Of a DNA stretch of 64,000 nucleotides, positions 18,173 to 29,276 are shown one piece after another (positions within the stretch are counted from its first letter, which is position 1; each line of letters starts with the position of its first letter). The stretch is from Martinezella rhizogenes (GTDB taxonomy: Bacteria; Pseudomonadota; Alphaproteobacteria; Rhizobiales; Rhizobiaceae): assembly GCF_000799715.1 (NCBI RefSeq), contig NZ_JUHG01000011.1, forward strand, positions 248,001 through 312,000, in the 5' to 3' direction. The position numbers were made by a program, and so were the translations under genes. The notes beneath the pieces were generated by a model that searched no databases, was not told where the DNA came from, and saw nothing but the letters and a program-made list of their open reading frames with translations.

Positions 18173-19981
18173 CTATTGCGCCGAAGCGTCCCACCATGTC
18201 GGTAGTTGATAGCCGTAGAGCGGCAGCATATCGGGGTGGGCGATGCGGCTGCGCCGCGCCACCCATTGCTGGCCGAGATGATAGAGCGGCACGACGTAAT
18301 AGCCGGAGATCAAGATACGGTCGAAGGAGCGCACCGCATCGCGGAAGTCCTCGGCCGAATGGGCCGTCAGGAAATGATCCATCAGCGTATCGACATCTGG
18401 ATCAGCAACACCAGCGAAATTGAGGCTGCCTTCAGCCTTTGCGGCGGCGGAGCTCCAGCGTCCCACCTGCTCGATGCCTGGCGACAGCGATGAGGGGTAG
18501 GCCTTGAGGATCATGTCGTAGTCGTAGCTGATCGTCCGGAGCTGATATTGCGAATCATCGACAGTGCGGATCGTCACCGCGATGCCCAGCAGTGCCAGCG
18601 ACCGGCGATAGGCGATCGCAATGCGCTCCTGATCGGCATTCTGCGTCATGATCTCGAAGCTGAGCTGACGACCGGCGCTATCGACCATCTTTTCACCTTT
18701 GATCGTGTAGCCGCCCTGCTTGAGCAGATCGACTGCCTTGCGCAGGATGGCGCGGTCGCGGCCGGACCCATCGCTGACGGGTAGCCTGTAGGTGCCGTCG
18801 AGCACGTCGGGATCGATGCGATCCTTGATCGGGCCGAGCATGGCCAGTTCACGCGCGTCTGCGGGCACGCCGAGCGAGGAGAGGTCGGAGTTCTGCCAGT
18901 AGCTCTGCGTGCGTGTATAGGCGTTCGACGAGAGGCTGCGGTTGACCCATTCGAAATCGAAGGCGAGCGTCAGGCCCTGCCGCACCTTCTTGTCGGAGAA
19001 AATCTGCCGGCGCGTGTTGAAGACGAAACCGAACATGCCGCTCGGCAGTTTCGGCTTGAAAACGTCCTTGATGACTGCGCCGGAGGTGGCCGCCGGGAAA
19101 TCATAGGCTTGCTGCCAGTGGCCAGGGCTACCGTCGGGATAAATGTCGACATCGCCTTTCTTGAAGGCTTCGAACAGCGTGGCCTCCTGCAGAAAATAGG
19201 TGACCGATATCTCGTCGTAATTGTCGACGCCGACTTTCGCGGGAATGTCCTTACCCCAATAACCGGGATCGCGCTGGTAGATGATGCGCTGCCCCGGATC
19301 GATGCTCTTGACCTTATACGGGCCGGAGCCGACGGGAATGGCCAGCGTGGTCCGGTCGAAGCTTTCCGGATCGATGGCATGTTTCGGCAGGATCGGCAGC
19401 GTGGCGATAATCAGCGGCGTTTCGCGATTCGTCTTGTCGTTGAAATGGATCAGAACGCCATGCTGGCCAACCTGCTCCATCTTGCCGACCGCCTCCAGCG
19501 GAGAGGAGAAGACCACACGACCCTTGTCGCGCAGGAGCTTGAAGGTGAAAATCACATCCTCGGGCGTCACCGGCTGCCCGTCCGACCATTTGGCCCTGGG
19601 GTTAAGATTGAACTGGATGAAGCTGCGGCTCTCGTCCCATTCGACCGTTTGCGCCAGCAGTCCGTACAGCGTGAACGGCTCGTCGCGCGAGCGCTGCATC
19701 AGCGATTCGTAGATGAGATTGCCGTAATCCGGATCCCACATGCCTCGCGCCGTCGTGCGCATGCTCTTCAGAATGAAGGGATTGAGATTGTCGAAGGTGC
19801 CGACGACGCCATAGCTGATACGGCCACCCTTTTTGACGTTCGGATTGACGTAGGGAAAATGCGTATAGTCCGCCGACAGGGCGGGATCTCCATGCATTGC
19901 GATGCCATGGAGCGGCTGTGCGACAGCCACATTGCAGAATGCTGCGAAGAACAGGAGAGTAGCGATCCGGAGCGCTTGCAT
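18173..19981 (-). CDS. Extracellular solute-binding protein, family 5 (YejA-like)
   Basis: This 602-aa periplasmic binding protein of an oligopeptide-type ABC importer has a signal peptide in residues 1-21 (MQALRIATLLFFAAFCNVAVA). The mature start has HGIAMHGDPALSADYTHFPY, typical of the YejA/microcin C importer group. SBP family 5 segments include GRISYGVVGTFDNLNPF, KWSDGQPVTPEDVIFTF and FNTRRQIFSDKKVRQGL. ATG 19981 has AAAGGA upstream. No permease or ATPase genes (yejBEF) are adjacent, so this is an orphan binding protein that must use a transporter encoded elsewhere. The ligand is unknown. Confidence 0.88.
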   Translation of the reverse strand: MQALRIATLLFFAAFCNVAVAQPLHGIAMHGDPALSADYTHFPYVNPNVKKGGRISYGVVGTFDNLNPFILKSMRTTARGMWDPDYGNLIYESLMQRSRDEPFTLYGLLAQTVEWDESRSFIQFNLNPRAKWSDGQPVTPEDVIFTFKLLRDKGRVVFSSPLEAVGKMEQVGQHGVLIHFNDKTNRETPLIIATLPILPKHAIDPESFDRTTLAIPVGSGPYKVKSIDPGQRIIYQRDPGYWGKDIPAKVGVDNYDEISVTYFLQEATLFEAFKKGDVDIYPDGSPGHWQQAYDFPAATSGAVIKDVFKPKLPSGMFGFVFNTRRQIFSDKKVRQGLTLAFDFEWVNRSLSSNAYTRTQSYWQNSDLSSLGVPADARELAMLGPIKDRIDPDVLDGTYRLPVSDGSGRDRAILRKAVDLLKQGGYTIKGEKMVDSAGRQLSFEIMTQNADQERIAIAYRRSLALLGIAVTIRTVDDSQYQLRTISYDYDMILKAYPSSLSPGIEQVGRWSSAAAKAEGSLNFAGVADPDVDTLMDHFLTAHSAEDFRDAVRSFDRILISGYYVVPLYHLGQQWVARRSRIAHPDMLPLYGYQLPTWWDASAQ

Positions 19982-20246
19982 GGCATCCTTTCCGGTAAGG
20001 GGTATGATTCTGCCGGACCTTATCATGACAGTGCCGAATTCAACACGCGTCCGGGGAATTCTTGGGTCTCAACAGAAAAGACCAAAGAAAAGCTGGATAT
20101 CCGCGCCAGTGCGATGTAACAGGAGTCCCGGGTTTCCCGGGTCATGCATTCGCCTTATTCATTCGACAGGTGGACAGTAGTTTGACCCGGTTGGCATGGG
20201 GCGACAGGCTGTCGTCCCGCATCGGATTTCAGGAGGCGGTTTCGCT

Positions 20247-20903
20247 ATGACGTTCAAGACTGACAACAAAATGCGGGCAGGTCTGTCTGCTCTGGCTCTC
20301 ATGATCGGTGCAGCGCTTCCGGCGGTTGCCCTTGCTCAGGATGCCTCCAGCGCAGCACCCGCCGATGGTGGTGGCGACGCCAGCCAACCGCGCCTTGGCT
20401 GGTACAAGACCTGCACCAAGCAGGATGACGCCGATATCTGCATCGTTCAGAACCTGATGATGGCCAACAACGGCCAGCTCGTGACGGCGGTCGGCCTCAT
20501 CTCGGTCGACGGCAAGGTCAACCGCAAGATCCTGCAGATTTCTGTCCCGACCGCACGTTTGATTCCTCCGGGCATCACCATGCAGATCGATGGCGGCAAG
20601 GGCCAGAAGCTCGACTACGCTGTCTGCCTGCCAGACAAGTGCACGGCCGAAGTACCGGTGACCGATGCCATGATCGCAGCCTTGAAGAAGGGTACCGACG
20701 TGACCTTCACCTCGATCAACTTCCGTCGCGCTCCTAACCCGATCAAGATCTCGCTGACCGGTTTTGGCGCAGCTTTTGACGGTGCTGCCATCTCCGACTC
20801 GAAACTGGCCGAAAGCCAGAAGAGCCTGCAGGACAGCATGCAGAAGAAGGCCGAGGAAGCCCGCAAGAAGCTCGAAGACGCTCAGAAGGCCGCCAAGCAG
20901 TAA
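20247..20903 (+). CDS. Invasion-associated locus B (IalB) family exported protein
   Basis: This 218-aa protein has a signal peptide (about residues 1-31, ending near VALAQDASS) followed by a short Ala/Asp-rich linker. The IalB domain contains GWYKTCTKQDDADICIVQN and LIPPGITMQIDGGKGQKLDYAVC, with paired cysteines. The C-terminal ~35 residues are a charged helix rich in K, E and A. The family is common in Bartonella, Brucella and rhizobia. IalB was linked to erythrocyte invasion in Bartonella, but its role in rhizobia is unclear. ATG 20247 has AGGAGG at 20231-20236; the frame upstream of it is not used. A good terminator follows. Confidence 0.9.
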   Translation: MTFKTDNKMRAGLSALALMIGAALPAVALAQDASSAAPADGGGDASQPRLGWYKTCTKQDDADICIVQNLMMANNGQLVTAVGLISVDGKVNRKILQISVPTARLIPPGITMQIDGGKGQKLDYAVCLPDKCTAEVPVTDAMIAALKKGTDVTFTSINFRRAPNPIKISLTGFGAAFDGAAISDSKLAESQKSLQDSMQKKAEEARKKLEDAQKAAKQ

Positions 20904-20928
20904 GCTGCGGCGCCCGCCAGATTTCACG

Positions 20929-20960
20929 AAAAGCCCGGCGCAAACCGGGCTTTTTCTTTT
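20929..20960 (+). terminator. Rho-independent terminator after the IalB gene
   Basis: The stem AAGCCCGG / CCGGGCTT with loop CGCAAA is followed by TTTTTCTTTT, a classic intrinsic terminator. Confidence 0.9.
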
Positions 20961-20991
20961 GCGACACTGACCTGGTGAAAAGCAGTCCGCT

Positions 20992-21031
20992 CAAAACGAA
21001 AGGGAAGACGTTGGGAGCGTCTTCCCTTCGA
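20992..21031 (-). terminator. Rho-independent terminator of hspQ
   Basis: An 11-bp stem (AAGGGAAGACG / CGTCTTCCCTT) is followed on the minus strand by TTTTG. It lies 23 nt after the hspQ stop. Confidence 0.8.
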
Positions 21032-21053
21032 TAAACCTAAGTATAATCGGCGC

Positions 21054-21383
21054 TTAGTGTGCAAAGCTCATCTTGGGCTTGAGCTCGCCCGTGGGCGCCT
21101 TGTCGAAGATCTGAGCGATCTGTGGGTTGCGGAGTGGGACGCCACTCTCGTCATTGACCAGGTTCTGCTCTGATACGTATGAGACATACTCCGTCTCGTC
21201 GTTTTCGGCGAGAAGGTGATAGAAGGGCTGGTCCTTGCTGGGCCGCACTTCCATCGGAATGGAATTCCACCATTCTTCGGTATTGGCGAATTCCGGATCG
21301 ACGTCGAAGATGACACCGCGGAAGGGGAACATCCGGTGTCGAACCACGTCGCCTATATTGAATTTTGCGTTGCGTTGTTTCAT
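21054..21383 (-). CDS. hspQ: Heat shock protein HspQ (YccV-like)
   Basis: This 109-aa cytoplasmic protein is of the HspQ/hemimethylated-DNA-binding family, which in enterobacteria is a specificity enhancer for Lon protease. Recognisable blocks are KFNIGDVVRHRMFPFRGVIFD, the paired Trp in EEWWNSIP, QPFYHLLAEN and YVSEQNLV. ATG 21383 is chosen over an upstream TTG (21401); AGGAAG lies before it. It is transcribed alone, with its own terminator, and sits between the IalB gene and glnA. Confidence 0.92.
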   Translation of the reverse strand: MKQRNAKFNIGDVVRHRMFPFRGVIFDVDPEFANTEEWWNSIPMEVRPSKDQPFYHLLAENDETEYVSYVSEQNLVNDESGVPLRNPQIAQIFDKAPTGELKPKMSFAH

Positions 21384-21580
21384 GGCGCGACTTCCTTTCA
21401 AGCAATCATGTGGTGGGTTTCACCGCCGATATCAAGGATTTTGCCCCGATTCCTTCATGTAACCGTCACATTCAATTAACGCCGATCTGCCCTGATTGTT
21501 CGATCATGCGACGCACGAAATGTGACACCCAGTGAGGCAGCCGTGACTGAAAGATGCCTGCCGCACGCTTGCCAGCTATG

Positions 21581-21607
21581 AAAAAGCCCCGGCGAACCGG
21601 GGCTTTT
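21581..21607 (-). terminator. Rho-independent terminator of glnA
   Basis: The stem AAAGCCCCGG / CCGGGGCTTT with a CGAA loop is followed on the minus strand by TTTTT-CAT. It starts 11 nt after the glnA stop. Confidence 0.92.
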
Positions 21608-21617
21608 ACCTCGGTTC

Positions 21618-23027
21618 TTATGCCGAGTAATACATGTCGTATTCGACCGGATGCGGGGTCATTTCGAAGCGCATGACTTCCTGCATCTTCAGTTCGATGA
21701 ACGAGTCGATCTGGTCGTCGTCGAAGACGCCGCCGGCGGTCAGGAACTTGCGGTCCTTGTCGAGGCTCTCGAGCGCTTCGCGCAACGAGCCGCAAACCGT
21801 CGGGATCTTCTTCAGCTCCTTCGGCGGCAGGTCGTACAGATCCTTGTCCATGGCCTTGCCCGGATGGATCTTGTTCTTGATGCCGTCGAGGCCGGCCATC
21901 AGCATGGCGGCGAAGCTGAGATACGGGTTTGCTGTCGGGTCAGGGAAACGGACTTCGACGCGCTTTGCCTTCGGGTTGGTGCCGAAGGGAATGCGGCAGG
22001 AAGCCGAACGGTTGCGTGCCGAGTAGGCGAGCAGAACCGGAGCTTCGTAACCCGGGACGAGACGCTTATAGGAGTTCGTCGACGGGTTAGTGAAAGCGTT
22101 GAGAGCCTTGGCGTGCTTGATGATGCCGCCGATGTAGTAGAGGCAGCTCTCGGAGAGACCCGCATATTCATCGCCCGCGAAGGCCGGCTTGCCGGCTTTC
22201 CAGATTGACTGGTGAACGTGCATGCCCGAGCCGTTGTCGCCGAAGATCGGTTTCGGCATGAAGGTCGCCGTCTTGCCGTAGGCGTTGGCGACCTGATGGA
22301 CGACATATTTGTAGATCTGCATCTTGTCGGCGTTGCGCAGCAGCGTGTCGAACTTGATACCGAGTTCGTGCTGAGCGGCGGCGACTTCGTGGTGATGCTT
22401 TTCGACGACGACGCCCATTTCGCCGAGAACCGTCAGCATTTCCGAACGCATATCCTGAGCGCTGTCGACCGGCGGGACCGGAAAGTAGCCGCCCTTGACA
22501 CGCGGACGATGGCCGAGGTTGCCGGTTTCATAGTCGGTGTCGTCGTTCGACGGCAGTTCGCTGGAGTCGAGCTTGAAGCCGGTGTTGTATGGATCGGCCT
22601 TATACTTGACGTCGTCGAAGACGAAGAATTCGGCTTCCGGACCGAAGAAGGCGGTGTCGCCGATGCCGGATGCCTTGAGATAGGCTTCGGCCTTCTTGGC
22701 GGTGCCGCGCGGGTCGCGATTGTAGGCTTCGCCCGAAACCGGGTCGAGAATGTCACAGAGGATGACCATGGTGGACTGCGCGAAGAACGGATCCATATGA
22801 ACCGTTTCGGTATCGGGCATCAGTACCATGTCGGATTCATTGATGGCCTTCCAGCCAGCAATCGAGGAGCCGTCGAACATGACGCCATCGGCGAACATGT
22901 CTTCATCGACGCAGACGATGTCCATCGTGACATGCTGCAGCTTGCCCTTGGGGTCGGTAAAGCGCAAGTCAACGAACTTGACGTCGTTATCCTTGATCTG
23001 CTTGAGAATTTCGCTTGCCGTCGTCAT
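21618..23027 (-). CDS. glnA: Glutamine synthetase, type I
   Basis: GlnA makes glutamine from glutamate and ammonia, the main entry of ammonium into metabolism. The 469-aa GSI subunit has the beta-grasp N-terminus ([20 protein letters not shown]), the active-site block [13 protein letters not shown] and the ATP-site [10 protein letters not shown]. The adenylylation loop has Tyr398 in [16 protein letters not shown], so activity should be tuned by GlnE. ATG 23027 gives the usual [16 protein letters not shown] start. It lies 61 nt downstream of glnB, the standard rhizobial glnB-glnA operon, and has its own strong terminator. Confidence 0.98.
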   Translation of the reverse strand: MTTASEILKQIKDNDVKFVDLRFTDPKGKLQHVTMDIVCVDEDMFADGVMFDGSSIAGWKAINESDMVLMPDTETVHMDPFFAQSTMVILCDILDPVSGEAYNRDPRGTAKKAEAYLKASGIGDTAFFGPEAEFFVFDDVKYKADPYNTGFKLDSSELPSNDDTDYETGNLGHRPRVKGGYFPVPPVDSAQDMRSEMLTVLGEMGVVVEKHHHEVAAAQHELGIKFDTLLRNADKMQIYKYVVHQVANAYGKTATFMPKPIFGDNGSGMHVHQSIWKAGKPAFAGDEYAGLSESCLYYIGGIIKHAKALNAFTNPSTNSYKRLVPGYEAPVLLAYSARNRSASCRIPFGTNPKAKRVEVRFPDPTANPYLSFAAMLMAGLDGIKNKIHPGKAMDKDLYDLPPKELKKIPTVCGSLREALESLDKDRKFLTAGGVFDDDQIDSFIELKMQEVMRFEMTPHPVEYDMYYSA

Positions 23028-23088
23028 TAAATTTCTCTTCCCTTGACTTAGATGACGATTTTTAGCCGCGGCCAAAAGGCCGGGCGGG

Positions 23089-23776
<688 letters not shown>

Positions 23777-25252
23777 ATGATGTTACCGATCGCCGACCTG
23801 CTTCTTTCGCCCAATGATATGGCTGCCGTCGATCGCGCCGCGGCCGCTTCGGGTATCGATCCCTATGGCCTTATGGAAAAGGCGGGTCTGGCGGTGGCCG
23901 CGAGCGCCCTTCGGAATTTCCCTGGAGCCCCACGATATGTCGTACTCTGCGGCCCCGGCAACAATGGTGGCGATGGCTATGTAGCGGCGCGTGCGCTGTG
24001 GCAAAGCGGTGGGGAGATCCTGCTCTTTCATCTAGGTGACCCCAAAACGCTGAAGGGCGATGCCGCTCGCGCCTTTGCCAATTGCCCTGTTAGAGGGGAG
24101 GCGTTGGAGCATTATCTGCCGCGCGCCGGCGATGTGGTCATCGATGCCATCTTCGGCGCCGGGCTCTCCCGTCCGGTTCCCGATCAGGTCGCTGAGACTA
24201 TCGCGCGCGTCGCCGAAGCCGGTATCCCCGTAATTGCCGTCGACTTGCCCTCCGGCCTCGACGGTGGCAGCGGTCAGGTGCTTGGTTCTGCCTTCCGCGC
24301 GGAACGCACGATCTCCTTCATGACCCGCAAGCCTGGCCATTTGCTAATACCGGGGCGGGATCTTTGCGGCATATTGGAGATTTTCGACATCGGCATTCCC
24401 GCGCGTATTGTCCTTGCCCATGCGAATGGCATGCTTGCGGAGAATACGCCGGCGCAATGGCTGGTGAACCTGCCAACGGCTGCCACCGACACCCACAAAT
24501 ACAAACGCGGCCACCTCGTCGTCTTTTCCGGCGGCGCGACAGCTACGGGCGCGGCGCGCATGTCAGCCATGGCTGGACTGAAGGCGGGGGCGGGGCTCGT
24601 TACCATCGCTTCGCCGGAACAGGCGCTGGCGGTCAATGCCGGCACGCTGACGGCAATCATGCTGCACGCGGTCGAGGATGAGGCGGCATTGCGCGAGTGG
24701 CTCTCCGACAAGCGCCTTTCGACCTTTGTCCTTGGTCCCGGCTTCGGCGCCGGCGAGAAGGCTCGACAATGTGCGCTGGCCCTGAGCGACCGCCATCTGG
24801 TGCTCGATGCCGACGGCATCACCGCGTTCCGCGACGATCCGCAACGGCTGTTCGACGCCTTTGCGGATGGGCCGACACGTCTGGTGCTGACGCCGCATGA
24901 GGGTGAATTCGCCCGTCTCTTTCCCGATATTGCCGCCGACTGTGCGCTGAGCAAGGTGGAGAAGGCGAGGGCGGCGGCGGCACGGGCTCATGCCGCCATC
25001 ATCTACAAGGGTGCCGACAGCGTCATCGCCGCACCCGACGGCCGGGCGCTGATCAATGCCAATGCACCGCCATGGCTTGCCACTGCGGGCTCCGGCGATG
25101 TGCTCGCCGGCATCATTGGCGGGCTGATGGCACAGGGCGCGCCCGCCTTCGAAGCGGCCGCCGCCGGTGTCTGGCTGCATGGCGTCGCCGGGCAACGCGC
25201 GGGAAAGGGACTGACGGCGGAAGATCTTGTCGCTAACGTCACGCCCGTTTGA
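23777..25252 (+). CDS. nnrD: Bifunctional NAD(P)H-hydrate epimerase / ADP-dependent dehydratase
   Basis: This enzyme repairs damaged, hydrated NADH and NADPH. The ~491-aa fusion has an N-terminal YjeF_N epimerase (VVLCGPGNNGGDGYVAARAL, then VIDAIFGAGLSRPV) and a C-terminal ADP-dependent dehydratase of the ribokinase-like fold. The latter shows HKYKRGHLVVFSGG, VLGPGFGAGE, LTPHEGEFARLFP and ATAGSGDVLAGIIGGL. Two adjacent in-frame ATGs (23777, 23780) are possible starts, and neither has a strong Shine-Dalgarno. It converges with the DUF72 gene, 6 nt apart. Confidence 0.95.
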   Translation: MMLPIADLLLSPNDMAAVDRAAAASGIDPYGLMEKAGLAVAASALRNFPGAPRYVVLCGPGNNGGDGYVAARALWQSGGEILLFHLGDPKTLKGDAARAFANCPVRGEALEHYLPRAGDVVIDAIFGAGLSRPVPDQVAETIARVAEAGIPVIAVDLPSGLDGGSGQVLGSAFRAERTISFMTRKPGHLLIPGRDLCGILEIFDIGIPARIVLAHANGMLAENTPAQWLVNLPTAATDTHKYKRGHLVVFSGGATATGAARMSAMAGLKAGAGLVTIASPEQALAVNAGTLTAIMLHAVEDEAALREWLSDKRLSTFVLGPGFGAGEKARQCALALSDRHLVLDADGITAFRDDPQRLFDAFADGPTRLVLTPHEGEFARLFPDIAADCALSKVEKARAAAARAHAAIIYKGADSVIAAPDGRALINANAPPWLATAGSGDVLAGIIGGLMAQGAPAFEAAAAGVWLHGVAGQRAGKGLTAEDLVANVTPV

Positions 25253-25258
25253 GAGACG

Positions 25259-26065
25259 CTATTTTGCGACTTCTTCCTGTAGCGCGATCGCGCCATGCGG
25301 CGCGTTGACCTTGCCCTCATGGATCATGAAGGCGAAGACGTCGCGCGGCTCGACCTTGACCTTTCGACTTCCGTCGATCAACGGCAGATCGTCGGGGATT
25401 TTACCCTCGGCCCAGGTCTCCAGCCGTTTCGCCCAAGCCTTCAAATCCTTCGGCGGATAGCAGGTCTTGATCTCGTCAGAGCCCTTCTGCAGGCGGGCAT
25501 AGACGAAATCGGCGGTCACATCGGCGATCATCGGATATTCGAAATGCTCGGCGCAAACCGGCGCGACATTGTATTTGGCGAGCAGCGCGATGAATTCGGG
25601 TACCTTGAACGAGTCGTGCCGGACCTCGACGACATGCTGGAGCGCAAGGCCATCCTGTTTGCCTGGCAGCAGCTTCAGGAACGCCTCGAAATCATCCGGG
25701 TCGAACTTCTTGGTTGGAGCGAACTGCCAGAGCAGCGGTCCAAGATGATCGCCCAACTCGCTGATGCCGGAGTCTAGAAAGCGCTGCATCGACTCGCCGG
25801 CCTCGGCAAGCACGCGCCGATTGGTGACGAAACGCGTCGCCTTGAGCGAGAAGATGAAACCATCCGGCACGTCGGCTGCCCACTTGGCAAAAACCTCAGG
25901 CTTCTGCGTGCTGTAATAGGTGCCATTGACCTCGATCACCTTTAGCTGGCGACTGGCGAAATTGAGTTCGTCCTTCTGCTTGAGCGTGTCGGGATAGAAT
26001 GTCCCGCGCCATGGCTCAAACGTCCAGCCGCCAATGCCGGTTCGGATCGTTCCGGTTTTGCTCAT
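25259..26065 (-). CDS. DUF72 family protein (YecE-like)
   Basis: This 268-aa protein is of the DUF72/YecE family, a TIM-barrel-like fold without an established function. It opens with the family's IRTGIGGWTFEPWRGTFYP and contains FIFSLKATRFVTN, the segment LGPLLWQFAPTKKF, and the conserved VEVRHDSF. ATG 26065 was chosen because GGAGGAGAGA immediately precedes it; an in-frame ATG at 26077 lies inside that Shine-Dalgarno region. It is on the same strand as uvrA and 31 nt after it, so they may be co-transcribed. Confidence 0.9.
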   Translation of the reverse strand: MSKTGTIRTGIGGWTFEPWRGTFYPDTLKQKDELNFASRQLKVIEVNGTYYSTQKPEVFAKWAADVPDGFIFSLKATRFVTNRRVLAEAGESMQRFLDSGISELGDHLGPLLWQFAPTKKFDPDDFEAFLKLLPGKQDGLALQHVVEVRHDSFKVPEFIALLAKYNVAPVCAEHFEYPMIADVTADFVYARLQKGSDEIKTCYPPKDLKAWAKRLETWAEGKIPDDLPLIDGSRKVKVEPRDVFAFMIHEGKVNAPHGAIALQEEVAK

Positions 26066-26096
26066 TCTCTCCTCCATTTGATTGAGCGAGGCTAAT

Positions 26097-29018
26097 TCAC
26101 TCCGCCGCTACCACTTTTTTCATCGGCCGCCGCTCCAGCAATTCCTTGAGGAACTGTCCTGTATAGGACCGCTTCTCCTTGACGATCATCTCCGGCGTGC
26201 CCGTGGCAACGATCTCGCCGCCGCCGTCACCGCCTTCGGGACCAAAGTCGAGAACCCAGTCAGCCGTTTTGATGACTTCGAGGTTATGCTCGATGACAAC
26301 GACCGAATTGCCCTGGTTGACCAGCTCGTGCAGCATTTCCAGAAGCTTGGCGACGTCGTGGAAATGCAGGCCGGTGGTTGGTTCGTCGAGGATATAGAGC
26401 GTGCGGCCGGTCGATCGCTTCGACAGTTCCTTGGCTAGCTTGACGCGCTGCGCCTCGCCACCCGAAAGCGTATTGGCCTGCTGGCCGACCTTGATATAGC
26501 CGAGACCTACATCCTTCAGGCTCTGGAGCTTGTCGCGCACGGCGGGAACGGCTGCGAAGAAATCGACGCCTTCCTCGACCGTCATGTCGAGCACGTCGGC
26601 GATCGACTTGGTCTTGAAGGTGACGTCTAGCGTCTCCCTGTTATAGCGCTTGCCATGGCAGACGTCGCAGGTGACGTAGACGTCGGGCAGGAAGTGCATC
26701 TCGATCTTGATGACGCCGTCGCCCTGGCAGGCTTCGCAACGGCCGCCCTTGACGTTGAAGGAGAAGCGACCCGGCTGGTAGCCACGCGCCTTGGCTTCAG
26801 GCAGGCCGGCGAACCAGTCGCGGATCGGCGTGAAGGCACCGGTATAGGTCGCCGGGTTCGAGCGAGGCGTGCGGCCGATCGGCGACTGGTCGATGTCGAT
26901 CACCTTGTCGATATGCTCGAAGCCGTCGATCCGGTCGTGATCGGCCGGGATTTCGCGCGCGCCCATGACGCGGCGTGCGGCGGACTTATAGAGCGTCTCG
27001 ATCAGGAAGGTGGACTTACCACCGCCGGAAACGCCGGTGACGGCAGTGAAGACGCCAAGTGGGATCGCGGCGGTGACATCCTTGAGGTTGTTACCCCTGG
27101 CGCCGATGACCTTGATCTCCTTGCCCTTCTTGATCTTGCGGCGCTCGTCGGGAACCGGCACGCCGAGTTCGCCGGAGAGATATTTCCCGGTCAGCGACTT
27201 CGGGTTCGCCATGACCTCCTGCGGCGTACCATGCGCCACCACCTGGCCGCCATGTATGCCGGCGGCGGGGCCGATATCGACCACATCGTCCGCCGTCATG
27301 ATCGCATCCTCGTCATGTTCGACGACGATCACCGTGTTGCCGATGTCGCGCAGATGCTTCAGCGTTTCCAATAGGCGCGCATTGTCGCGCTGATGCAGGC
27401 CGATCGAGGGTTCGTCGAGCACGTAGAGTACGCCAGTCAGGCCCGAGCCGATCTGCGAGGCCAGCCGGATACGCTGGCTTTCGCCGCCGGACAGCGTGCC
27501 GGAATTGCGCGACAGGCTCAGATATTCGAGACCGACATCGTTGAGGAAGCGCAGGCGATCGCGGATCTCCTTGAGGATGCGGACCGCGATCTCGTTCTGC
27601 TTGTCGGTAAAGGTCTCCGGCAGCAGCTCGAACCAATCGCGGGCAATCCGGATCGACATTTCCGCGACCTGGCTGATGTGGAGCTTGTTGATCTTGACCG
27701 CCAGCGCCTCCGGCTTCAGGCGATAACCATTGCAAGCCGGGCAGGGGGCGGCCGACATGAAGCGTTCGATCTCTTCGCGCGCCCAGGCGGAATCCGTTTC
27801 CTTCCAGCGTCGCTCCAGGTTCGGCACGATGCCTTCGAAATTCTTGTGCGTCGTATAGGAGCGGGCGCCATCGGCGTAGTGGAACTCGATTTTGTCCTCG
27901 GTACCATTGAGGATGACGTCCTTCGCCGTATCGGGCAGGTCGCTCCAGCGGCTGCCGAGCTTAAAGCCGTAATGCTTGCCGAGCGCTTCCAGCGTCTGAT
28001 TGTAATAGGGCGAGGTCGACTTGGCCCAAGGGGAGATCGCGCCGTCGCGCAGCGTCCGCTCCGGCTCCGGCACGATCAGCGCGGGATCGATCTTCTTCAG
28101 CGAGCCGAGGCCGTCGCAGGACGGGCAGGCGCCGAAGGGATTGTTGAACGAGAACAGGCGTGGCTCGATTTCCGAAATGGTGAAGCCGGAGACCGGGCAG
28201 GCGAATTTTTCCGAAAACAGCACGCGCTCATGCGTCTCGTTCAGCGACTTGTTGGCCGAACCACCGGCCGAAGTTTCCTCCGGCGGCAGAGGCTTGTCGG
28301 CGAATTCCGCAACGGCAAGACCATCGGCGAGACGCAGTGAGGTTTCGAAACTGTCGGCCAGACGGGCAGCCATATCGGGCCGGACGACGATACGGTCGAC
28401 CACGACGTCAATGTCATGCTTGTATTTCTTGTCGAGCGTCGGCGCATCGGCGATTTCGTAGAACTGCCCGTCGACCTTGACGCGCTGGAAGCCCTTTTTC
28501 ATGAGCTCGGCCAGTTCTTTCTTGTATTCGCCCTTCCGTCCGCGCACCAGCGGCGCCAGAATGTAGAGCCTCGTGCCCTCTTCGTAGGCGAGAACGCGGT
28601 CGACCATCTGGCTGACTGTCTGGCTTTCGATCGGCAGGCCTGTCGCCGGCGAATAGGGCACGCCGACGCGGGCAAACAGCAGGCGCATATAATCGTAGAT
28701 TTCGGTGACTGTGCCGACCGTCGAGCGCGGATTGCGCGAGGTGGTCTTCTGCTCGATCGAAATCGCCGGCGACAGGCCGTCGATCTGGTCGACATCCGGT
28801 TTCTGCATCATCTCCAGAAACTGTCGCGCATAGGCCGAAAGGCTCTCGACGTAGCGGCGCTGTCCCTCGGCATAGATCGTGTCGAAGGCAAGCGAGGATT
28901 TTCCGGAGCCCGAAAGTCCGGTCATGACGATCAACTTGTTGCGCGGAAGATCAAGGTCAATGCCCTTGAGATTGTGCTCGCGTGCGCCACGTATGGAAAT
29001 AGTCTTCAGTTCGCTCAT
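26097..29018 (-). CDS. uvrA: Excinuclease ABC subunit A
   Basis: UvrA is the damage-sensing ATPase of nucleotide excision repair. The 973-aa protein has two ABC ATPase modules. The first Walker A is GLSGSGKS (residues 34-41) and the second is GVSGGGKST near residue 663. Both signature motifs are present ([22 protein letters not shown]). Two zinc modules are visible (CPVSGF...CPSC and CEACQGDG...CDVCHG). The length is normal. It diverges from ssb, with a perfect alphaproteobacterial LexA box midway, so it should be SOS-induced. Mfd, its coupling partner, is also in this window. Confidence 0.99.
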   Translation of the reverse strand: MSELKTISIRGAREHNLKGIDLDLPRNKLIVMTGLSGSGKSSLAFDTIYAEGQRRYVESLSAYARQFLEMMQKPDVDQIDGLSPAISIEQKTTSRNPRSTVGTVTEIYDYMRLLFARVGVPYSPATGLPIESQTVSQMVDRVLAYEEGTRLYILAPLVRGRKGEYKKELAELMKKGFQRVKVDGQFYEIADAPTLDKKYKHDIDVVVDRIVVRPDMAARLADSFETSLRLADGLAVAEFADKPLPPEETSAGGSANKSLNETHERVLFSEKFACPVSGFTISEIEPRLFSFNNPFGACPSCDGLGSLKKIDPALIVPEPERTLRDGAISPWAKSTSPYYNQTLEALGKHYGFKLGSRWSDLPDTAKDVILNGTEDKIEFHYADGARSYTTHKNFEGIVPNLERRWKETDSAWAREEIERFMSAAPCPACNGYRLKPEALAVKINKLHISQVAEMSIRIARDWFELLPETFTDKQNEIAVRILKEIRDRLRFLNDVGLEYLSLSRNSGTLSGGESQRIRLASQIGSGLTGVLYVLDEPSIGLHQRDNARLLETLKHLRDIGNTVIVVEHDEDAIMTADDVVDIGPAAGIHGGQVVAHGTPQEVMANPKSLTGKYLSGELGVPVPDERRKIKKGKEIKVIGARGNNLKDVTAAIPLGVFTAVTGVSGGGKSTFLIETLYKSAARRVMGAREIPADHDRIDGFEHIDKVIDIDQSPIGRTPRSNPATYTGAFTPIRDWFAGLPEAKARGYQPGRFSFNVKGGRCEACQGDGVIKIEMHFLPDVYVTCDVCHGKRYNRETLDVTFKTKSIADVLDMTVEEGVDFFAAVPAVRDKLQSLKDVGLGYIKVGQQANTLSGGEAQRVKLAKELSKRSTGRTLYILDEPTTGLHFHDVAKLLEMLHELVNQGNSVVVIEHNLEVIKTADWVLDFGPEGGDGGGEIVATGTPEMIVKEKRSYTGQFLKELLERRPMKKVVAAE

Positions 29019-29139
29019 CGTCGTACAATTGTCCCTTGGAGTCTGCCTTTATTTAGTGATGCCAGCCCGTGAGTCGAGGCTGAAATGAAGGACAGGACCA
29101 GGTTTTCGATTCGGTTGACAGGATCATAGGGACAAACTA

Positions 29140-29154
29140 GAACAAAGAAAGAAC
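29140..29154. promoter_or_regulatory. LexA (SOS) box between uvrA and ssb
   Basis: GAAC-AAAGAAA-GAAC is the exact alphaproteobacterial LexA box (GTTC-N7-GTTC on the other strand). It lies about 122 nt from each of the two divergent start codons, in a short A/T-rich patch. Confidence 0.85.
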
Positions 29155-29276
29155 AAAATTCCTTGTGGATGAAGCTCCCTCGGATGATTGCTTAAATAGC
29201 ACCTGATGGCGGCAATGGTCTAAGGTGTATGGATAAAATTTCAGAGCCGTCGATGGGCGGCAAGTAGGGTGGTGTC

